Origin: Actinomyces slackii
GTDB lineage: Bacteria; Actinomycetota; Actinomycetes; Actinomycetales; Actinomycetaceae
Assembly: GCF_900637295.1 (NCBI RefSeq)
Contig: NZ_LR134363.1
Coordinates: 2,852,001 to 2,916,000 of the forward strand
Direction of reading: 5' to 3'
Length of the DNA stretch: 64,000 bases
The stretch's first letter is position 1, and every line of letters starts with the position of its first letter. The position numbers and the translations under genes were made by a program. Below are positions 27,378 to 36,512 of the stretch, in pieces. Under the pieces are notes generated by a model. The model saw only the letters and a program-made list of their open reading frames with translations, searched no databases and was not told the origin of the DNA.

Positions 27378-27416
27378 ATGAGGATCGACCGCTCCAAGGC
27401 CGCCGCGACCTGCTGA
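27378..27416 (+). CDS. Possible 12-residue peptide (MRIDRSKAAATC)
   Basis: A tiny frame from ATG 27378 to TGA 27414 with GAGGTG 9 bp upstream. A TTGACA box lies at 27323-27328, though no good -10 follows at the right distance. A hairpin at 27437-27466 could end the transcript. It stands alone between divergent minus-strand genes, so it is not a leader for any plus-strand gene in view. It could be part of a small RNA of about 120 nt. Weak evidence. Confidence 0.2.
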   Translation: MRIDRSKAAATC

Positions 27417-27436
27417 GATGCAATCGATACCGGGGA

Positions 27437-27466
27437 AGGGCCCAGTGCCCGCGCAGGCCGGGCCCT
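27437..27466. terminator. Hairpin after cimA
   Basis: AGGGCCC (27437-27443) pairs with GGGCCCT (27460-27466), with further pairing inside. The hairpin begins one base beyond the cimA stop codon on the minus strand. It could also end a short plus-strand transcript from about 27340. Confidence 0.5.
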
Positions 27467-27467
27467 C

Positions 27468-29183
27468 TCATCGGGGCATGACGCCCCGGCGCAGCAGGCC
27501 CACGGAAAGTCCGTCGGTCAGCGCCTCCCAGGATGCCTCGATGATGTCGGTTCCCACGCCCACCGTGGACCAGGTGGAGTGGGAGTCGGCGATCTCGATG
27601 AGCACCCTGACGATGGCGCGGGTGCCCCGCTCAGCATCCAGGATGCGCACCTTGTAGTCGGTCAGGACGAAGTCCTCGATCTCCGGGTAGACCTGCGACA
27701 GCGCTGCGCACAGGGCATGGTCCAGGGCGTTGACGGGGCCATTGCCCTCCCCCAGCACGGCGAAGCGGCGCCCGCCGGCCCACAGGCGCACGGTGGCCTC
27801 GGAGTCGGTGATCGTCTGCCCACTGCTGGGCAGCACCGCCTGGCCGTCCTGGGGCCGTGCGGTGATGGAGGCCCGCCACGACTCCACGCGGAAGAACTCG
27901 GGAAGGTCGCCGCGCTGGGAGCGCAGCAGCAGCTCGAAGGAGCCGTCAGCCGCGTCATAGGCGTAGCCGGCGGCCTCCCGCTCCTTGACCACCCGCGCCA
28001 CCCGGGTCAGCAGGTCGTCGTCGCCGGCCGTCTCGATGCCCAACTCGCGGGCCTTGAGCTCGATGCTGGCCCTGCCGGCCATCTCCGAGACGAGCATCGT
28101 CATGGTGTTGCCCACCCGGGCGGGGTCGATGTGCTGGTAGAGGTCGGGGTCCACGCGGATGGCCGAGGCGTGCAGGCCGGCCTTGTGGGCGAAGGCACGC
28201 GTGCCCACATAGGGCAGGCGGGCCGACGGCGCACGGTTGGCGATCTCTCCGATGGCCCGGGCGACCGAGGACAGCTCGGTCAGCCGCTGGGCGCGCTCGG
28301 CCTCGCCCCCGGGCAGTGCCGCCCAGGGGGTCTTGATCTCCAGGTTGGCGATCACGGTCAGCAGATTGGCGTTGCCGGTGCGCTCCCCCAGGCCGTTGAC
28401 GCAGCCCTGGACCTGACGCGCCCCGGCCTCGACAGCGGCCAGCGTCCCGGCCACGGCGCAGCCGGCGTCGTCATGGGTGTGGATGCCGACCACGGCCCGG
28501 CTGCCCGCCTCATCGAGGGCCCGGCACAGGCGGGAGACTCCTCGCGCGATGCCGTCGGGGAGCGTTCCCCCATTGGTGTCGCAGGCGACGACGGCGACCG
28601 CCCCGGCCCGGGCGGCCTCAAGGGCGACCATCAGGGGGTAGGCCGGGCCCTCCTGACCATCGGCGCTGCCCGCCTGGGCCGCATCGGCGTGATCGAGACC
28701 GTCGAAGAAGTGCTCCAGGTCGACCATGACCTCCCGGCCGGCGGCCACCAGGTGTCGCACGGTCTCGCCGACCATCCGCAGGTTCTCCTCAGCAGTGGTG
28801 CGCAGGGCCTGGGTGACGTGCGAGGGATCGGATTTGGCGACCAGCGTGATGACCGGGGCCCCGCTGTCCAGCAGGGCCCGCACCTGGGGATCCTCATCCG
28901 GCTGGCTGCCCGGCTTGCAGGTGGCGCCGAATGCCACGAGGCGAGCATTGACCAGGCTCAGCTCCTGGCGCGCACGGGAGAAGAAGTCAGTGTCCTTGGG
29001 AATGGCGCCCGGCCAGCCCGCCTCGATGAACTCCACGCCCAGCAGGTCCAGCAGCCGGCACACCGCCAGCTTGTCCTCAACGGTGAAGGAGATGGACTGC
29101 TGCTGGGCGCCGTCGCGAAGAGTCGTGTCGTAGACCTGGACGCGCCCGCTGGTGGTCCTGTGCTCCGTGCTCTGCCCTGGCAT
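27468..29183 (-). CDS. cimA: (R)-citramalate synthase
   Basis: A 571-residue enzyme of the isopropylmalate synthase superfamily. It has the N-terminal TIM barrel with [11 protein letters not shown], metal ligands in [24 protein letters not shown], then HKAGLHASA. The C-terminal LeuA allosteric domain spans about 430-560. The combination [10 protein letters not shown] and [14 protein letters not shown] belongs to CimA-type proteins, which join pyruvate and acetyl-CoA toward 2-oxobutyrate and isoleucine. ilvE and leuB nearby support a branched-chain role. ATG 29183 has AGGGG 9 bp upstream. A GTG at 29267 is in frame but has no ribosome site. Confidence 0.88.
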   Translation of the reverse strand: MPGQSTEHRTTSGRVQVYDTTLRDGAQQQSISFTVEDKLAVCRLLDLLGVEFIEAGWPGAIPKDTDFFSRARQELSLVNARLVAFGATCKPGSQPDEDPQVRALLDSGAPVITLVAKSDPSHVTQALRTTAEENLRMVGETVRHLVAAGREVMVDLEHFFDGLDHADAAQAGSADGQEGPAYPLMVALEAARAGAVAVVACDTNGGTLPDGIARGVSRLCRALDEAGSRAVVGIHTHDDAGCAVAGTLAAVEAGARQVQGCVNGLGERTGNANLLTVIANLEIKTPWAALPGGEAERAQRLTELSSVARAIGEIANRAPSARLPYVGTRAFAHKAGLHASAIRVDPDLYQHIDPARVGNTMTMLVSEMAGRASIELKARELGIETAGDDDLLTRVARVVKEREAAGYAYDAADGSFELLLRSQRGDLPEFFRVESWRASITARPQDGQAVLPSSGQTITDSEATVRLWAGGRRFAVLGEGNGPVNALDHALCAALSQVYPEIEDFVLTDYKVRILDAERGTRAIVRVLIEIADSHSTWSTVGVGTDIIEASWEALTDGLSVGLLRRGVMPR

Positions 29184-29495
29184 GCGCCCATCCCCTGCTC
29201 GTGTGCCTGTGCCAACCGCGGGATCCAAGCGACCCCAACGGTCCGGGACAGTCTCGCACAGGTTCACGACGCGTTGTCATCAGGGTCCGCCCTCCAGACA
29301 CGTCGGGCACCGCTCACAGCACGCAGCGCAGCACTGCGCTCCAGCGCAGCCAACGGGATCGGCCGACCGCGCCCTTGCGGCCCGCGCGGCTCCGACGGCC
29401 CGCGGTCAGCGCCCTGGGCATGGCGCTGCGGGAACGGGCGTACCGAGCGGGACGGGACGGACCACCGGGCCTGACGGGCCTCATCCGTCCGGGCC

Positions 29496-29891
29496 TCACT
29501 CGCGCTCCTTCAGACCGGCCTTGATCTGCGTGCTGTCAATCTCAGGAGTGCGCGGCAGGTAGACGACCTCGCATAGGCCCTCGAGCTGGTCGTTGAAGGT
29601 GTTGAGCCAGTCATCCCCCATGACGAAGACGTCGATGTCATAGGTGTCTACGTCGGTGCTCTTCTGCCCCCAGGTCTCCTCGGGGACCACGAGGTCGACA
29701 TAGCGGATGGCCTCGAGCATGGCCTTGCGCTGCTCATAGGTGAAGCTGGAGGTCTTGCCCTTGATGGCGTTGAACTCATCGGTGGACAGGGCGACGACGA
29801 GGTAGTCACCCAGGGACTTGGCCCGGCGGAGCAGCTCGATGTGACCGTAGTGCAGCAGGTCGAAGGTGCCGTAGGTGATGACGCGCTTCAT
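29496..29891 (-). CDS. tagD: Glycerol-3-phosphate cytidylyltransferase-like protein
   Basis: A 131-residue nucleotidyltransferase. GTFDLLHYGHIELLRRAK holds the HxGH motif (His14, His17), and the end has the STQIK version of the family's ISTT/S motif. TagD-type enzymes make CDP-glycerol for teichoic acids; close relatives act on ethanolamine phosphate or sugar phosphates. Its neighbours are an LCP ligase and a capsule locus, which fits wall-polymer synthesis. ATG 29891 is chosen over the TTG just before it, because AAGGA lies 7 bp upstream. The symbol is the family name; the substrate is not proven. Confidence 0.8.
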   Translation of the reverse strand: MKRVITYGTFDLLHYGHIELLRRAKSLGDYLVVALSTDEFNAIKGKTSSFTYEQRKAMLEAIRYVDLVVPEETWGQKSTDVDTYDIDVFVMGDDWLNTFNDQLEGLCEVVYLPRTPEIDSTQIKAGLKERE

Positions 29892-30377
29892 CAATGTGTC
29901 CTTGGATCAGATCAGAGCGAGGCTTGTGGAATCGCACAAGCATTCGCATTCGAGTGGTGGATGACGTGCGAAGTAGTTGAACGCACATGCACTGAGTCTA
30001 GAGATCAAGGAGGCACTATGAAGCCCTTGTTATCGCTTAGACGCCGCACCAGGGCGATGATCACGCCCACACAATCCGCGGATTCCCGGCAAGAACACGG
30101 AAATCCCCTCACCGTGATCCCGGCGCTGAAATCTGCTTGAGGCCGACACGTAACCATAAGCAGCTCCATCGATCGTGCCGCGCGATTGCAGGGATATCAC
30201 GCCCTCCCCCGGTGGTCACGGGAGAGTTGCGAGCGGATGGAGGGGGCCACGACGGTGGAGATAGGTGCTTTCACACAACCACCATGCGACGAGCGCGCCG
30301 CAGGCGGGTCTGCCTGAGACCGGTCCTCACCGCATCGGCTCGGGGCGGGCTGGGGACAGGGCGGCCTGCGGGGATCC
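29892..30377. other. Intergenic stretch of about 490 bp
   Basis: This stretch lies between the start of the cytidylyltransferase gene and the stop of the LCP gene, both on the minus strand. It holds GTAGTTGAACGC at 29973-29984, a half-site shared with the operator at 59017. It also holds a short plus-strand frame with a perfect ribosome site (see 30018). No other structure was seen between 30141 and 30377. Confidence 0.4.
30018..30140 (+). CDS. Possible 40-residue small protein
   Basis: ATG 30018 follows AAGGAGG at 30007-30013, the best ribosome site in this intergenic space. The frame gives MKPLLSLRRRTRAMITP and ends ALKSA. It has no membrane span or known motif. Its third codon positions are less G/C-rich than in neighbouring genes, which argues against a long-standing coding role. 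Confidence 0.25.
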   Translation: MKPLLSLRRRTRAMITPTQSADSRQEHGNPLTVIPALKSA

Positions 30378-31667
30378 CTAGTTGACGGTCGCCGGCAGCG
30401 TCTCGACGGCCTGGGGATTGGCCTCCAGGTACTCCTCGACGCTGTCGGAGGCGTAGGCCTCGAACAGGGGCTTGGCCCCGGCGTCATCGAGCAGCACGAT
30501 GGACTGGCCATCAGGGGACGTGGAGGTCCCCGCCACCGGAGCGGTCATGAACCGGATGTCATGGCCGCGCATGTCGCGCATGCTCCAGGCCAGCGATTGC
30601 ATCTTGTCCACTGTTAAGCCCTCGTCGATGGCGACGGTGCGAGTGGCGGTGGACAGGAAGGAGTAGAGCTTGGTCGGGCTGGACATGGTGCCGTTGCTCA
30701 GGACCTGACGAACGATGGCGCGCATCCAGGCCTGCTGGCGCTTGACCCGGTCGAAGTCGCCTCCCGGCAGGGAGTCGCGCTCCCGCGCATAGGCCAGGGC
30801 CTGCTTGCCGGTCAGGCGCTGAGCGCCCGCCGGGAACTGCGTGCCGGCCAGAGTCTGGGGGTGGGTGAGCTCGATGCTCACCCCGCCGATCTCATCGGTC
30901 AGGGCCGTGAAGGACTCGAAGTCGGCGATGGCGAAGTGATCGATGTGGATGCCGGTGAGGGACTCCACCGTCTGGATCGTCAGGGTGGGGCCGCCGTATG
31001 CGAAGGCGCCATTGATCTTGCCCTGGCCGTGCCCAGGGATGTCCACCCAGGTATCGCGCGGGATGGACATGACGGCAGCGCCCTGGCGATCGCCCCTGAT
31101 CTGCATGATCATGATGGCGTCCGTGCGCTGGGCCCCGACCTCCCACTGGGAGGCGTCGCCGGCGCTGATGCGCGAATCGGTGCCCAGGATGAGGATGTTG
31201 GTGGCCGGCTCACTATCGCCGTCGGTCTTCTGGGCGGGGGCCCGGGAGGGCAGGCCGGCGAAGGGGTCGGAGATCGTCTCGATGCCCGAGCCCAGCGAGT
31301 GTCGCACCCACAGGGCCGCACCGGCCACCGAGGCCACCAGGACCAGGACGAGGACCAGGGCGGAGACCAGAGCCGCCCTCGTCCCTCGACGCATGCGGGT
31401 GCCGCGGCGGTGGCGGGTCTGAGCGGCCCCGCTCGGGAGCCCCGAGGCCGCGCGCTCGGCGGTCGCATCGCCGGTTGTCGCATCGCCGGCTGCGGCGTTA
31501 TCGCCCGCGACGTCGGCGCTCTCAACGCTGTCAGCGCTGTCAGCGCTGTCAGCGCTGTCAGCGCCCCGCATCTCCTCCAGCGGGAGCTCGTCGATGGGAT
31601 CGGCGACGCCATCGCCCATGGCGTAGTCGTCAGGGAGGTCCAGAGACGGCTTGTCGGTCATAGACAT
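30378..31667 (-). CDS. LytR-CpsA-Psr (LCP) family wall-polymer ligase
   Basis: A 429-residue single-span protein. It has an acidic cytoplasmic head of about 100 residues, the span RAALVSALVLVLVLVASVAG at about 100-125, and an extracellular LCP domain. That domain carries NILILGTDSR, QRTDAIMIMQI, VMSIPRDTWVDIPG and ALAYARERDSLPGGDFDRVKRQQ. LCP enzymes move undecaprenyl-linked polymers (capsule, teichoic acid, glycoproteins) onto peptidoglycan or protein, so this is the likely last step for the nearby polysaccharide. In the head, four exact 9-bp repeats encode Ser-Ala-Asp. The start at ATG 31667 (or 31661) is uncertain as no ribosome site is evident. Confidence 0.9.
   Translation of the reverse strand: MSMTDKPSLDLPDDYAMGDGVADPIDELPLEEMRGADSADSADSADSVESADVAGDNAAAGDATTGDATAERAASGLPSGAAQTRHRRGTRMRRGTRAALVSALVLVLVLVASVAGAALWVRHSLGSGIETISDPFAGLPSRAPAQKTDGDSEPATNILILGTDSRISAGDASQWEVGAQRTDAIMIMQIRGDRQGAAVMSIPRDTWVDIPGHGQGKINGAFAYGGPTLTIQTVESLTGIHIDHFAIADFESFTALTDEIGGVSIELTHPQTLAGTQFPAGAQRLTGKQALAYARERDSLPGGDFDRVKRQQAWMRAIVRQVLSNGTMSSPTKLYSFLSTATRTVAIDEGLTVDKMQSLAWSMRDMRGHDIRFMTAPVAGTSTSPDGQSIVLLDDAGAKPLFEAYASDSVEEYLEANPQAVETLPATVN
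31526..31561 (-). repeat. Four exact tandem copies of a 9-bp unit inside the LCP gene
   Basis: The unit cgctgtcag (plus strand) is repeated four times without error at 31526-31561 and encodes Asp-Ser-Ala units in the cytoplasmic head. Being a multiple of three, copy-number change would lengthen or shorten the head without breaking the frame. Confidence 0.85.
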
Positions 31668-31856
31668 ATCGCAGCACAAAAAATCGTGCGTGTCCTGCAT
31701 CGCCGAGAATCTGGACGACGAACCGTAATACACCGGTTTGGCAATGACAATGAGGGCGCAGGGAGCAGCGTCGGCCATCGTCTGCGGGATGCCATGGCCC
31801 CGAGCATGCGACGGCGCGCCCCGACCGCAGGCCGGTGGGCGAGGCGCGCCGGTGAG

Positions 31857-33014
31857 TCAGGCCAGGCGGTACATCCAGTTGTGGGGGTCGGGCAGGCGCC
31901 CGTACTGGATGCCGGTGAGATGGGCGTGGATCTGGCGGGTGACCTCGGTGCCGGCGATCTCGACCTCGAAGCCCTGGCCCGCCAGACGGCCGATCGGCAC
32001 CACCACCGCCGCGGTCCCGCAGGCGAAGACCTCCGCGACACGGCCCGACTCGATGCCCGCCAGCAGGCTCTCCAGACTGATGGTCTCCTCCACCACGCGC
32101 CGGCCCTCCTCCCGCAGCAGGGTGATGATGGAAGAGCGGGTCGAGCCCTGGAGGATCGTGCCGGTCAGTTGCGGGGTGCGCACGGTGCCGTCGGCGTCGA
32201 CCACCATGATGTTCATGCCGCCGAGCTCCTCCAGGTTGAGCCCGGTGGCGGCGTCCAGGAAGCAGACCTGATCGCAGCCCCGCTCCTGCGCCTCCTGCTG
32301 GGGCAGCAGGGAGGAGGCGTAGTTGCCGCCGGTCTTGGCCGCGCCCGTGCCGCCGGGGCCCGCGCGGTGGAACTCGGCGCTCACCCAGATGCTCAGGGGC
32401 TCCAGGCCGTGGGGGAAGTAGTTCCCGGCCGGGGAGGCGATGAGGTAGTAGTCCACTGCTCGGGCCGCCCGCACACCCAGGAAGGGCTCACTGGCGAAGG
32501 TGAAGGGGCGCAGGTAGAGGGACTCGCCGTCGCCGGAGGGGACCCACGGCTCATCAGCGCGCACCAGGTCCACCAGGGAGGCGACCAGGTCCTCCTCGGG
32601 GAGCTCGGGCAGGGCCATGCGGCGGGCGGACAGGGCCATGCGCGCGGCGTTGAAGCGCGGACGGAAGGTCCACACCGAGCCGTCGGCGTGCCGATAGGCC
32701 TTGATGCCCTCGAAGACCTCCTGGCCGTAGTGCAGCACCGCCGCCGCCGGGGAGACGCTGAGATCGCCGTAGGGAATGACCTCGTGGCTGTGCCAGTCCG
32801 ACTCCGGGCTCCAGCGGGCGTGAGCCATGTGGTCGGTGAAGGCCACTCCGAAGCGCAGCTCGGCCAGGGCGCGGGCGCGCTGCTCCGGGGAGGCGGCGTG
32901 CTCGTGACGAGTCAGGGGGAAGCGTCCCGCCAGGGCGTCGGCGTCGGGGACCGGCACGGAGCCGGCCAGGTCCAGGGGCGTGGGCGGGGCGTCATGCTGG
33001 GGGGCCGTCGTCAT
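31857..33014 (-). CDS. ilvE: Branched-chain amino acid aminotransferase
   Basis: A 385-residue class IV PLP aminotransferase. It interconverts Leu, Ile and Val with their 2-oxo acids in the cytoplasm. Visible family blocks are HYGQEVFEGIKAYR, SLYLRPFTFASEPFLGV, the PLP Lys in GAAKTGGNYASS, CFLDAATGLNLEELGGMN and ACGTAAVVVPIG. Length and layout match actinobacterial IlvE. A terminator and 164 bp separate it from leuB, so they are probably separate transcripts. ATG 33014 comes directly before the gap. Confidence 0.96.
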   Translation of the reverse strand: MTTAPQHDAPPTPLDLAGSVPVPDADALAGRFPLTRHEHAASPEQRARALAELRFGVAFTDHMAHARWSPESDWHSHEVIPYGDLSVSPAAAVLHYGQEVFEGIKAYRHADGSVWTFRPRFNAARMALSARRMALPELPEEDLVASLVDLVRADEPWVPSGDGESLYLRPFTFASEPFLGVRAARAVDYYLIASPAGNYFPHGLEPLSIWVSAEFHRAGPGGTGAAKTGGNYASSLLPQQEAQERGCDQVCFLDAATGLNLEELGGMNIMVVDADGTVRTPQLTGTILQGSTRSSIITLLREEGRRVVEETISLESLLAGIESGRVAEVFACGTAAVVVPIGRLAGQGFEVEIAGTEVTRQIHAHLTGIQYGRLPDPHNWMYRLA

Positions 33015-33107
33015 GACAGCACCTTACCGCCGGCGCCGGGCACGAGCGCCGGCTTCTCGCGATCCGGAGGGAGGGATGGGCGGGGCGAGTGAGGCCGGGC
33101 ACGGGGG

Positions 33108-33141
33108 CCGGGACGCCGGCGGGACCGATCCGGCGTCCCGG
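33108..33141 (-). terminator. leuB terminator hairpin
   Basis: A 12-bp perfect stem (33108-33119 with 33130-33141) with a 10-base loop. It is 38 bp past the leuB stop on the minus strand. Confidence 0.65.
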
Positions 33142-33178
33142 GGCGACGGCCAGGCGGCGTCTGCCCCGGGACCCGATC

Positions 33179-34222
33179 TCAGGCGCCCAGGGCGGCGACG
33201 ATGGCGTCGCCGATCTCGCTGGTGGTGCGGCTGCGGCCCTCGGAGCGTGCGGCCATGTCGGCCTCGACGGCGGCCTCGACGCGGCGGGCCTCCTGGGTGT
33301 GGCCCAGGTGGTCGAGCATGAGGGCGACCGCGGAGATCGTGGCGGTGGGGTCGGCGATGCCCTGGCCTGCGATGTCGGGGGCCGAGCCGTGGACGGGCTC
33401 GAACATGGAGGGGAAGGTCCGGTCGGGGTTGATGTTGCCCGAGGCGGCCAGGCCGATGCCGCCGGTGACGGCGCCGGCCTCGTCGGTGAGGATGTCGCCG
33501 AAGAGGTTGTCGGTGACGATGACGTCGAAGCGCCCCGGGTCGGTGACCAGGTAGATGGTGGCGGCGTCGACGTGGGCGTAGTCGATGGTGACCTCGGGGT
33601 ACTCGGCGCTGATCGCCTCGACGGTGCGGCGCCACAGGTGGCCGGCGTTGACCAGCACGTTGTGCTTGTGGACCAGGGTCAGGTGCTTGGCGGGGCGGGC
33701 GTCGGCCTTGGCGAAGGCGTAGCGGACCACGCGCTCGACGCCGAAGGCGGTGTTGACGCTGACCTCGGTGGCGATCTCCTGGGGGGTGCCCACGCGCACC
33801 GCTCCCCCATTGCCGCAGTACAGGCCCTCGGTGCCCTCGCGCACCACGAGGAAGTCGATCTCGCCGGGATCGACCAGGGGCGTGGGCACGCCCGGGTAGT
33901 ACTTGGAGGGACGCAGGTTGACGTAGTGATCCAGGGCGAAGCGCAGGCGCAGCAGCAGCCCCCGCTCCAGAACACCGGAGGGGACCGAGGGGTCGCCGAC
34001 GGCGCCCAGCAGGATGGCGTCGTGGCCCTTGATGGCCTCGAGGTCCTCATCGGTGAGGGTGTCCCCGGTGCGGTGCCAGCGCTCGGCGCCCAGGTCGTAG
34101 TGCGTGGTGGACAGCTCGATGCCGCTGCCGGCCAGCGCGGTGCCCAGGACCTTCAGGCCCTCGGGCACGACCTCCTTGCCGATGCCGTCGCCGGGGATGA
34201 CTGCCAGATCGATCGTCGTCAT
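33179..34222 (-). CDS. leuB: 3-Isopropylmalate dehydrogenase
   Basis: A 347-residue decarboxylating dehydrogenase of leucine synthesis (isopropylmalate to 2-oxoisocaproate precursor, NAD, Mg). It has [20 protein letters not shown] at the start, [24 protein letters not shown], and the substrate/NAD blocks [33 protein letters not shown] and [17 protein letters not shown] is 8 bp before ATG 34222. The 48-bp direct repeat shared with the ATPase cassette begins 31 bp upstream of its start codon, so the cassette has been placed in the leuB 5' region. Confidence 0.97.
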   Translation of the reverse strand: MTTIDLAVIPGDGIGKEVVPEGLKVLGTALAGSGIELSTTHYDLGAERWHRTGDTLTDEDLEAIKGHDAILLGAVGDPSVPSGVLERGLLLRLRFALDHYVNLRPSKYYPGVPTPLVDPGEIDFLVVREGTEGLYCGNGGAVRVGTPQEIATEVSVNTAFGVERVVRYAFAKADARPAKHLTLVHKHNVLVNAGHLWRRTVEAISAEYPEVTIDYAHVDAATIYLVTDPGRFDVIVTDNLFGDILTDEAGAVTGGIGLAASGNINPDRTFPSMFEPVHGSAPDIAGQGIADPTATISAVALMLDHLGHTQEARRVEAAVEADMAARSEGRSRTTSEIGDAIVAALGA

Positions 34223-34252
34223 GGGCCCAACCCTAAGGGCAGCCGGCCCACC

Positions 34253-34300
34253 CCGGGAGCAGGTCTCAGATCCTGGCGGGGCGCTGGGGTGCAGTGCGGG
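34253..34300. repeat. 48-bp direct repeat, left copy (bounds the ATPase/DUF4276 cassette)
   Basis: Positions 34253-34300 are identical, base for base, to 36513-36560, in the same orientation and 2,260 bp apart. The matching stops sharply at both ends. The two copies enclose exactly the two-gene cassette and nothing else. I saw no third copy in the window. Confidence 0.9.
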
Positions 34301-34348
34301 TGGCTGCGGGTAGAAGAGTGAGGCTGCTACCGCCTGCAGCCAGTCGAC

Positions 34349-35014
34349 TCAGCCCCGTTCATCCGCGCGGATGCGATCCTTGTACCAGGGACGGACTGCC
34401 AGAACGGCTTCTCGCATATCCGCCTCGAGTCGCTTCCACGCCGCCAGCTGGCTCACGGTGCCGGAGATGTTCAGGTCACGGAGCAGCCGGCGGCGCTCTC
34501 GTTCGAAGTCCTTCTTTGGGATGGAGCCACCTGGGTCGCAGAGAGCCTGGCGCAACCGATCCTTGGGATCGGCAACCCCCTCCAGTGACGACTGTTTGAG
34601 GCCCTGACGCGCAAGTCGGCCTCGCTGCTCCGGATCATCCAAGAGCCCGGCAAGGGCCCAGGCCTCGGTCGCCACCACAGGGACGACAGGGACCACCTGC
34701 CCATGTTCGCCTTTCTGCTCCTTTTCCTGCTCCTCGCGCCAATCCTCCGAGCCATCTTTGATCTCGCTGATCCTGGCTTGAATGCCGGCACGGTCAGCGT
34801 CGTGATGAACAAAGACGATGTCATAGACATCAGAATCCGCCTCGCGCAGGAGCCAGGCGAACTTGTCTTTTGTTGACCCACCGAGCCTTGGGACCTCGAA
34901 CTCCACCTCATCACTCGTCATTCGGATGAGGAGCTTGGTCAGTGGCTCCTCGAGAGCGTCGTCGGAGGTGCCTTCGCGAAGCAGGCAGCAAGCCCAGTTT
35001 TTATTCCTTGTCAC
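34349..35014 (-). CDS. DUF4276-type protein, partner of the AAA ATPase
   Basis: A 221-residue protein starting at GTG 35014, inside a GTGA that also ends the ATPase gene. The N-terminal part has CLLREGTSDDALEEPL and DIVFVHHDADRAG. This is a Glu-then-Asp-x-Asp pattern of a TOPRIM-like metal site, as seen in the DUF4276 family, and it is followed by VVPVVATEAWALAGLL. DUF4276 proteins sit beside OLD-like or AAA_21 ATPases in putative defence systems, where they may act as the nuclease. No membrane span or signal. Nuclease function is inferred from fold-level resemblance only. Confidence 0.6.
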   Translation of the reverse strand: MTRNKNWACCLLREGTSDDALEEPLTKLLIRMTSDEVEFEVPRLGGSTKDKFAWLLREADSDVYDIVFVHHDADRAGIQARISEIKDGSEDWREEQEKEQKGEHGQVVPVVPVVATEAWALAGLLDDPEQRGRLARQGLKQSSLEGVADPKDRLRQALCDPGGSIPKKDFERERRRLLRDLNISGTVSQLAAWKRLEADMREAVLAVRPWYKDRIRADERG

Positions 35015-36429
35015 CCGTCGATCTCCCACTCCTGAGGACTGGACAGGTACACGGAGAGCTGACCACGCGAGACGGGGCGGGTCCCACGCCCCTCCTCCCA
35101 GCCCTCCGCCCGCCAGGTCCCGGGCAGAGGCCTGAACACAGCATGCTCCTCCAGTCCGCCGCCAGGCGCGGCCCTCTTGGCCCGTACGGCGCACACGATG
35201 TCCTCGGGGCGACGATCAGCGATCTCCCGGACCACGTACGGCGAATGGGTGTTGACGACGACCTGGCGCAGCGCATCCCCCTGGGGCTCAGACATCCTCC
35301 GGAGCAGATCGAGCAGGGCATGCAAGCGCCCCGGATGCACGCCGTTCTCGGGCTCCTCGAGGAAGATTGCCCCGGAGGGCTGCGTTGTCGTCGCCAGCGC
35401 CCCAAGGACCAGCATGCGCAGGGTCCCGTCGGACAGAGCACGGGCCGGCAGTAGCGGACCATCTCCCGCCTGAGCGCGCAGCTCCAGGAAGTCCCCATTG
35501 CGCACCACGTCGAGATCGCGCAGATCGATAATCTCCCATAGAGCATGGCGAAGCGCGTCGTAGACCTCGCGGCCCTGTTCCTCGGCCTGCGCGTTAAGGA
35601 AGGCCGCCAGATGGGCACCCGATCCCTCCAGTTCCCCGGGAGCGTCAACACTGTCCATGGCACGGATAAGGCTTGGCTCCAGAGCGATGAAACGCCAGGA
35701 TTCCAGCTCAGCTGCCGCCTGGCCGGGAACCGTGCCTCGCGCGCCATGGGACAGCACTGTGCGATCAAGCTCATCGAGGAGGTAGTCGTCACTGACATGC
35801 ATGGAGGCGAGGCTCCCATCGCCAGCATCAAGATCGACCACTGATGCTTTCATGCCCATGGCATACATGGAAGCCCCTGGCCCCAAATCTTGCGGCTCGC
35901 CATCGGCGTCAAATCCCACCGGTAATTCGGTGGTGTCGATATATACTCGCCCCTTGCCGGGCCGAGGATCTGCAACTCCGGCGAGCGGCTCGGGCAGGCT
36001 CCTGGTGGACGAGGTCAGCCGCTCCGAGACCAGCCTGATCGGCCTGGCACGCTTCCCCTGGTAGCTCGTATCGACCCTCAGCTCAACCTCATAGCGCAGG
36101 CATTGATCAGGCAGGGTTGTTGAACGCCCCCGATTGTCCCTCACCTGAGAAGGGATCACCATCTCCGCCGCCAGCCTCAGGTTCTCCTCCCCCGCCAGAA
36201 CTGCGGCGCTGAGCACCGACTCCTGGGTCGCCCGCTGCCCCGACGCCGGTCGGACTGAGGCGATGGCCTCGCGGAAGGTGCCGCTGGCGAGGTGGGAGAG
36301 GAACTGGATGGCATCGAACAGGTTGGACTTCCCCACTCCGTTCTGTCCGGCGATGCAGGTGAACGGTCCGAAGTCCACGACGACGTCACGAAGGTTCTTG
36401 AACCCCGACACCTCGAAGCGTGTGAGCAC
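35011..36429 (-). CDS. AAA/ABC-type ATPase of the OLD/RloA-like group
   Basis: A 472-residue ATPase of the AAA_15/AAA_21 class related to OLD and SMC heads. It begins TRFEVSGFKNLRDVVVDFGP, with Walker A AGQNGVGKSN at about 27-36. It then has ALSDGTLRMLVLG (signature-like), Walker B AIFLEEPENGVHPGRL at about 350, and the switch HSPYVVREI. Start GTG 36429 is preferred because GGGGG lies 6 bp upstream and homologues begin near this point; the frame is open 18 codons further up. It is coupled to the DUF4276 gene. ATPase-plus-TOPRIM pairs of this kind usually act as phage defence. That is inference from gene pairing, not shown here. Confidence 0.75.
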   Translation of the reverse strand: MLTRFEVSGFKNLRDVVVDFGPFTCIAGQNGVGKSNLFDAIQFLSHLASGTFREAIASVRPASGQRATQESVLSAAVLAGEENLRLAAEMVIPSQVRDNRGRSTTLPDQCLRYEVELRVDTSYQGKRARPIRLVSERLTSSTRSLPEPLAGVADPRPGKGRVYIDTTELPVGFDADGEPQDLGPGASMYAMGMKASVVDLDAGDGSLASMHVSDDYLLDELDRTVLSHGARGTVPGQAAAELESWRFIALEPSLIRAMDSVDAPGELEGSGAHLAAFLNAQAEEQGREVYDALRHALWEIIDLRDLDVVRNGDFLELRAQAGDGPLLPARALSDGTLRMLVLGALATTTQPSGAIFLEEPENGVHPGRLHALLDLLRRMSEPQGDALRQVVVNTHSPYVVREIADRRPEDIVCAVRAKRAAPGGGLEEHAVFRPLPGTWRAEGWEEGRGTRPVSRGQLSVYLSSPQEWEIDG

Positions 36430-36512
36430 AGCAACCCCCTTCCCCGGTGCCCGAACGTGAGGCTCCTGCGCGCAGGCTAGCAAGGCTCTCGCAGGCAGGC
36501 GAAGACGCCGGG

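Noticed and set aside
27579..29474. 631-codon plus-strand open frame
   Set aside because: Antisense to cimA, whose protein is unmistakable; composition is that of a shadow frame.
30861..33092. 743-codon plus-strand open frame
   Set aside because: It lies opposite the LCP and ilvE genes, is rich in Gly, Arg, Asp and His as shadows of high-GC genes are, and has no motif.
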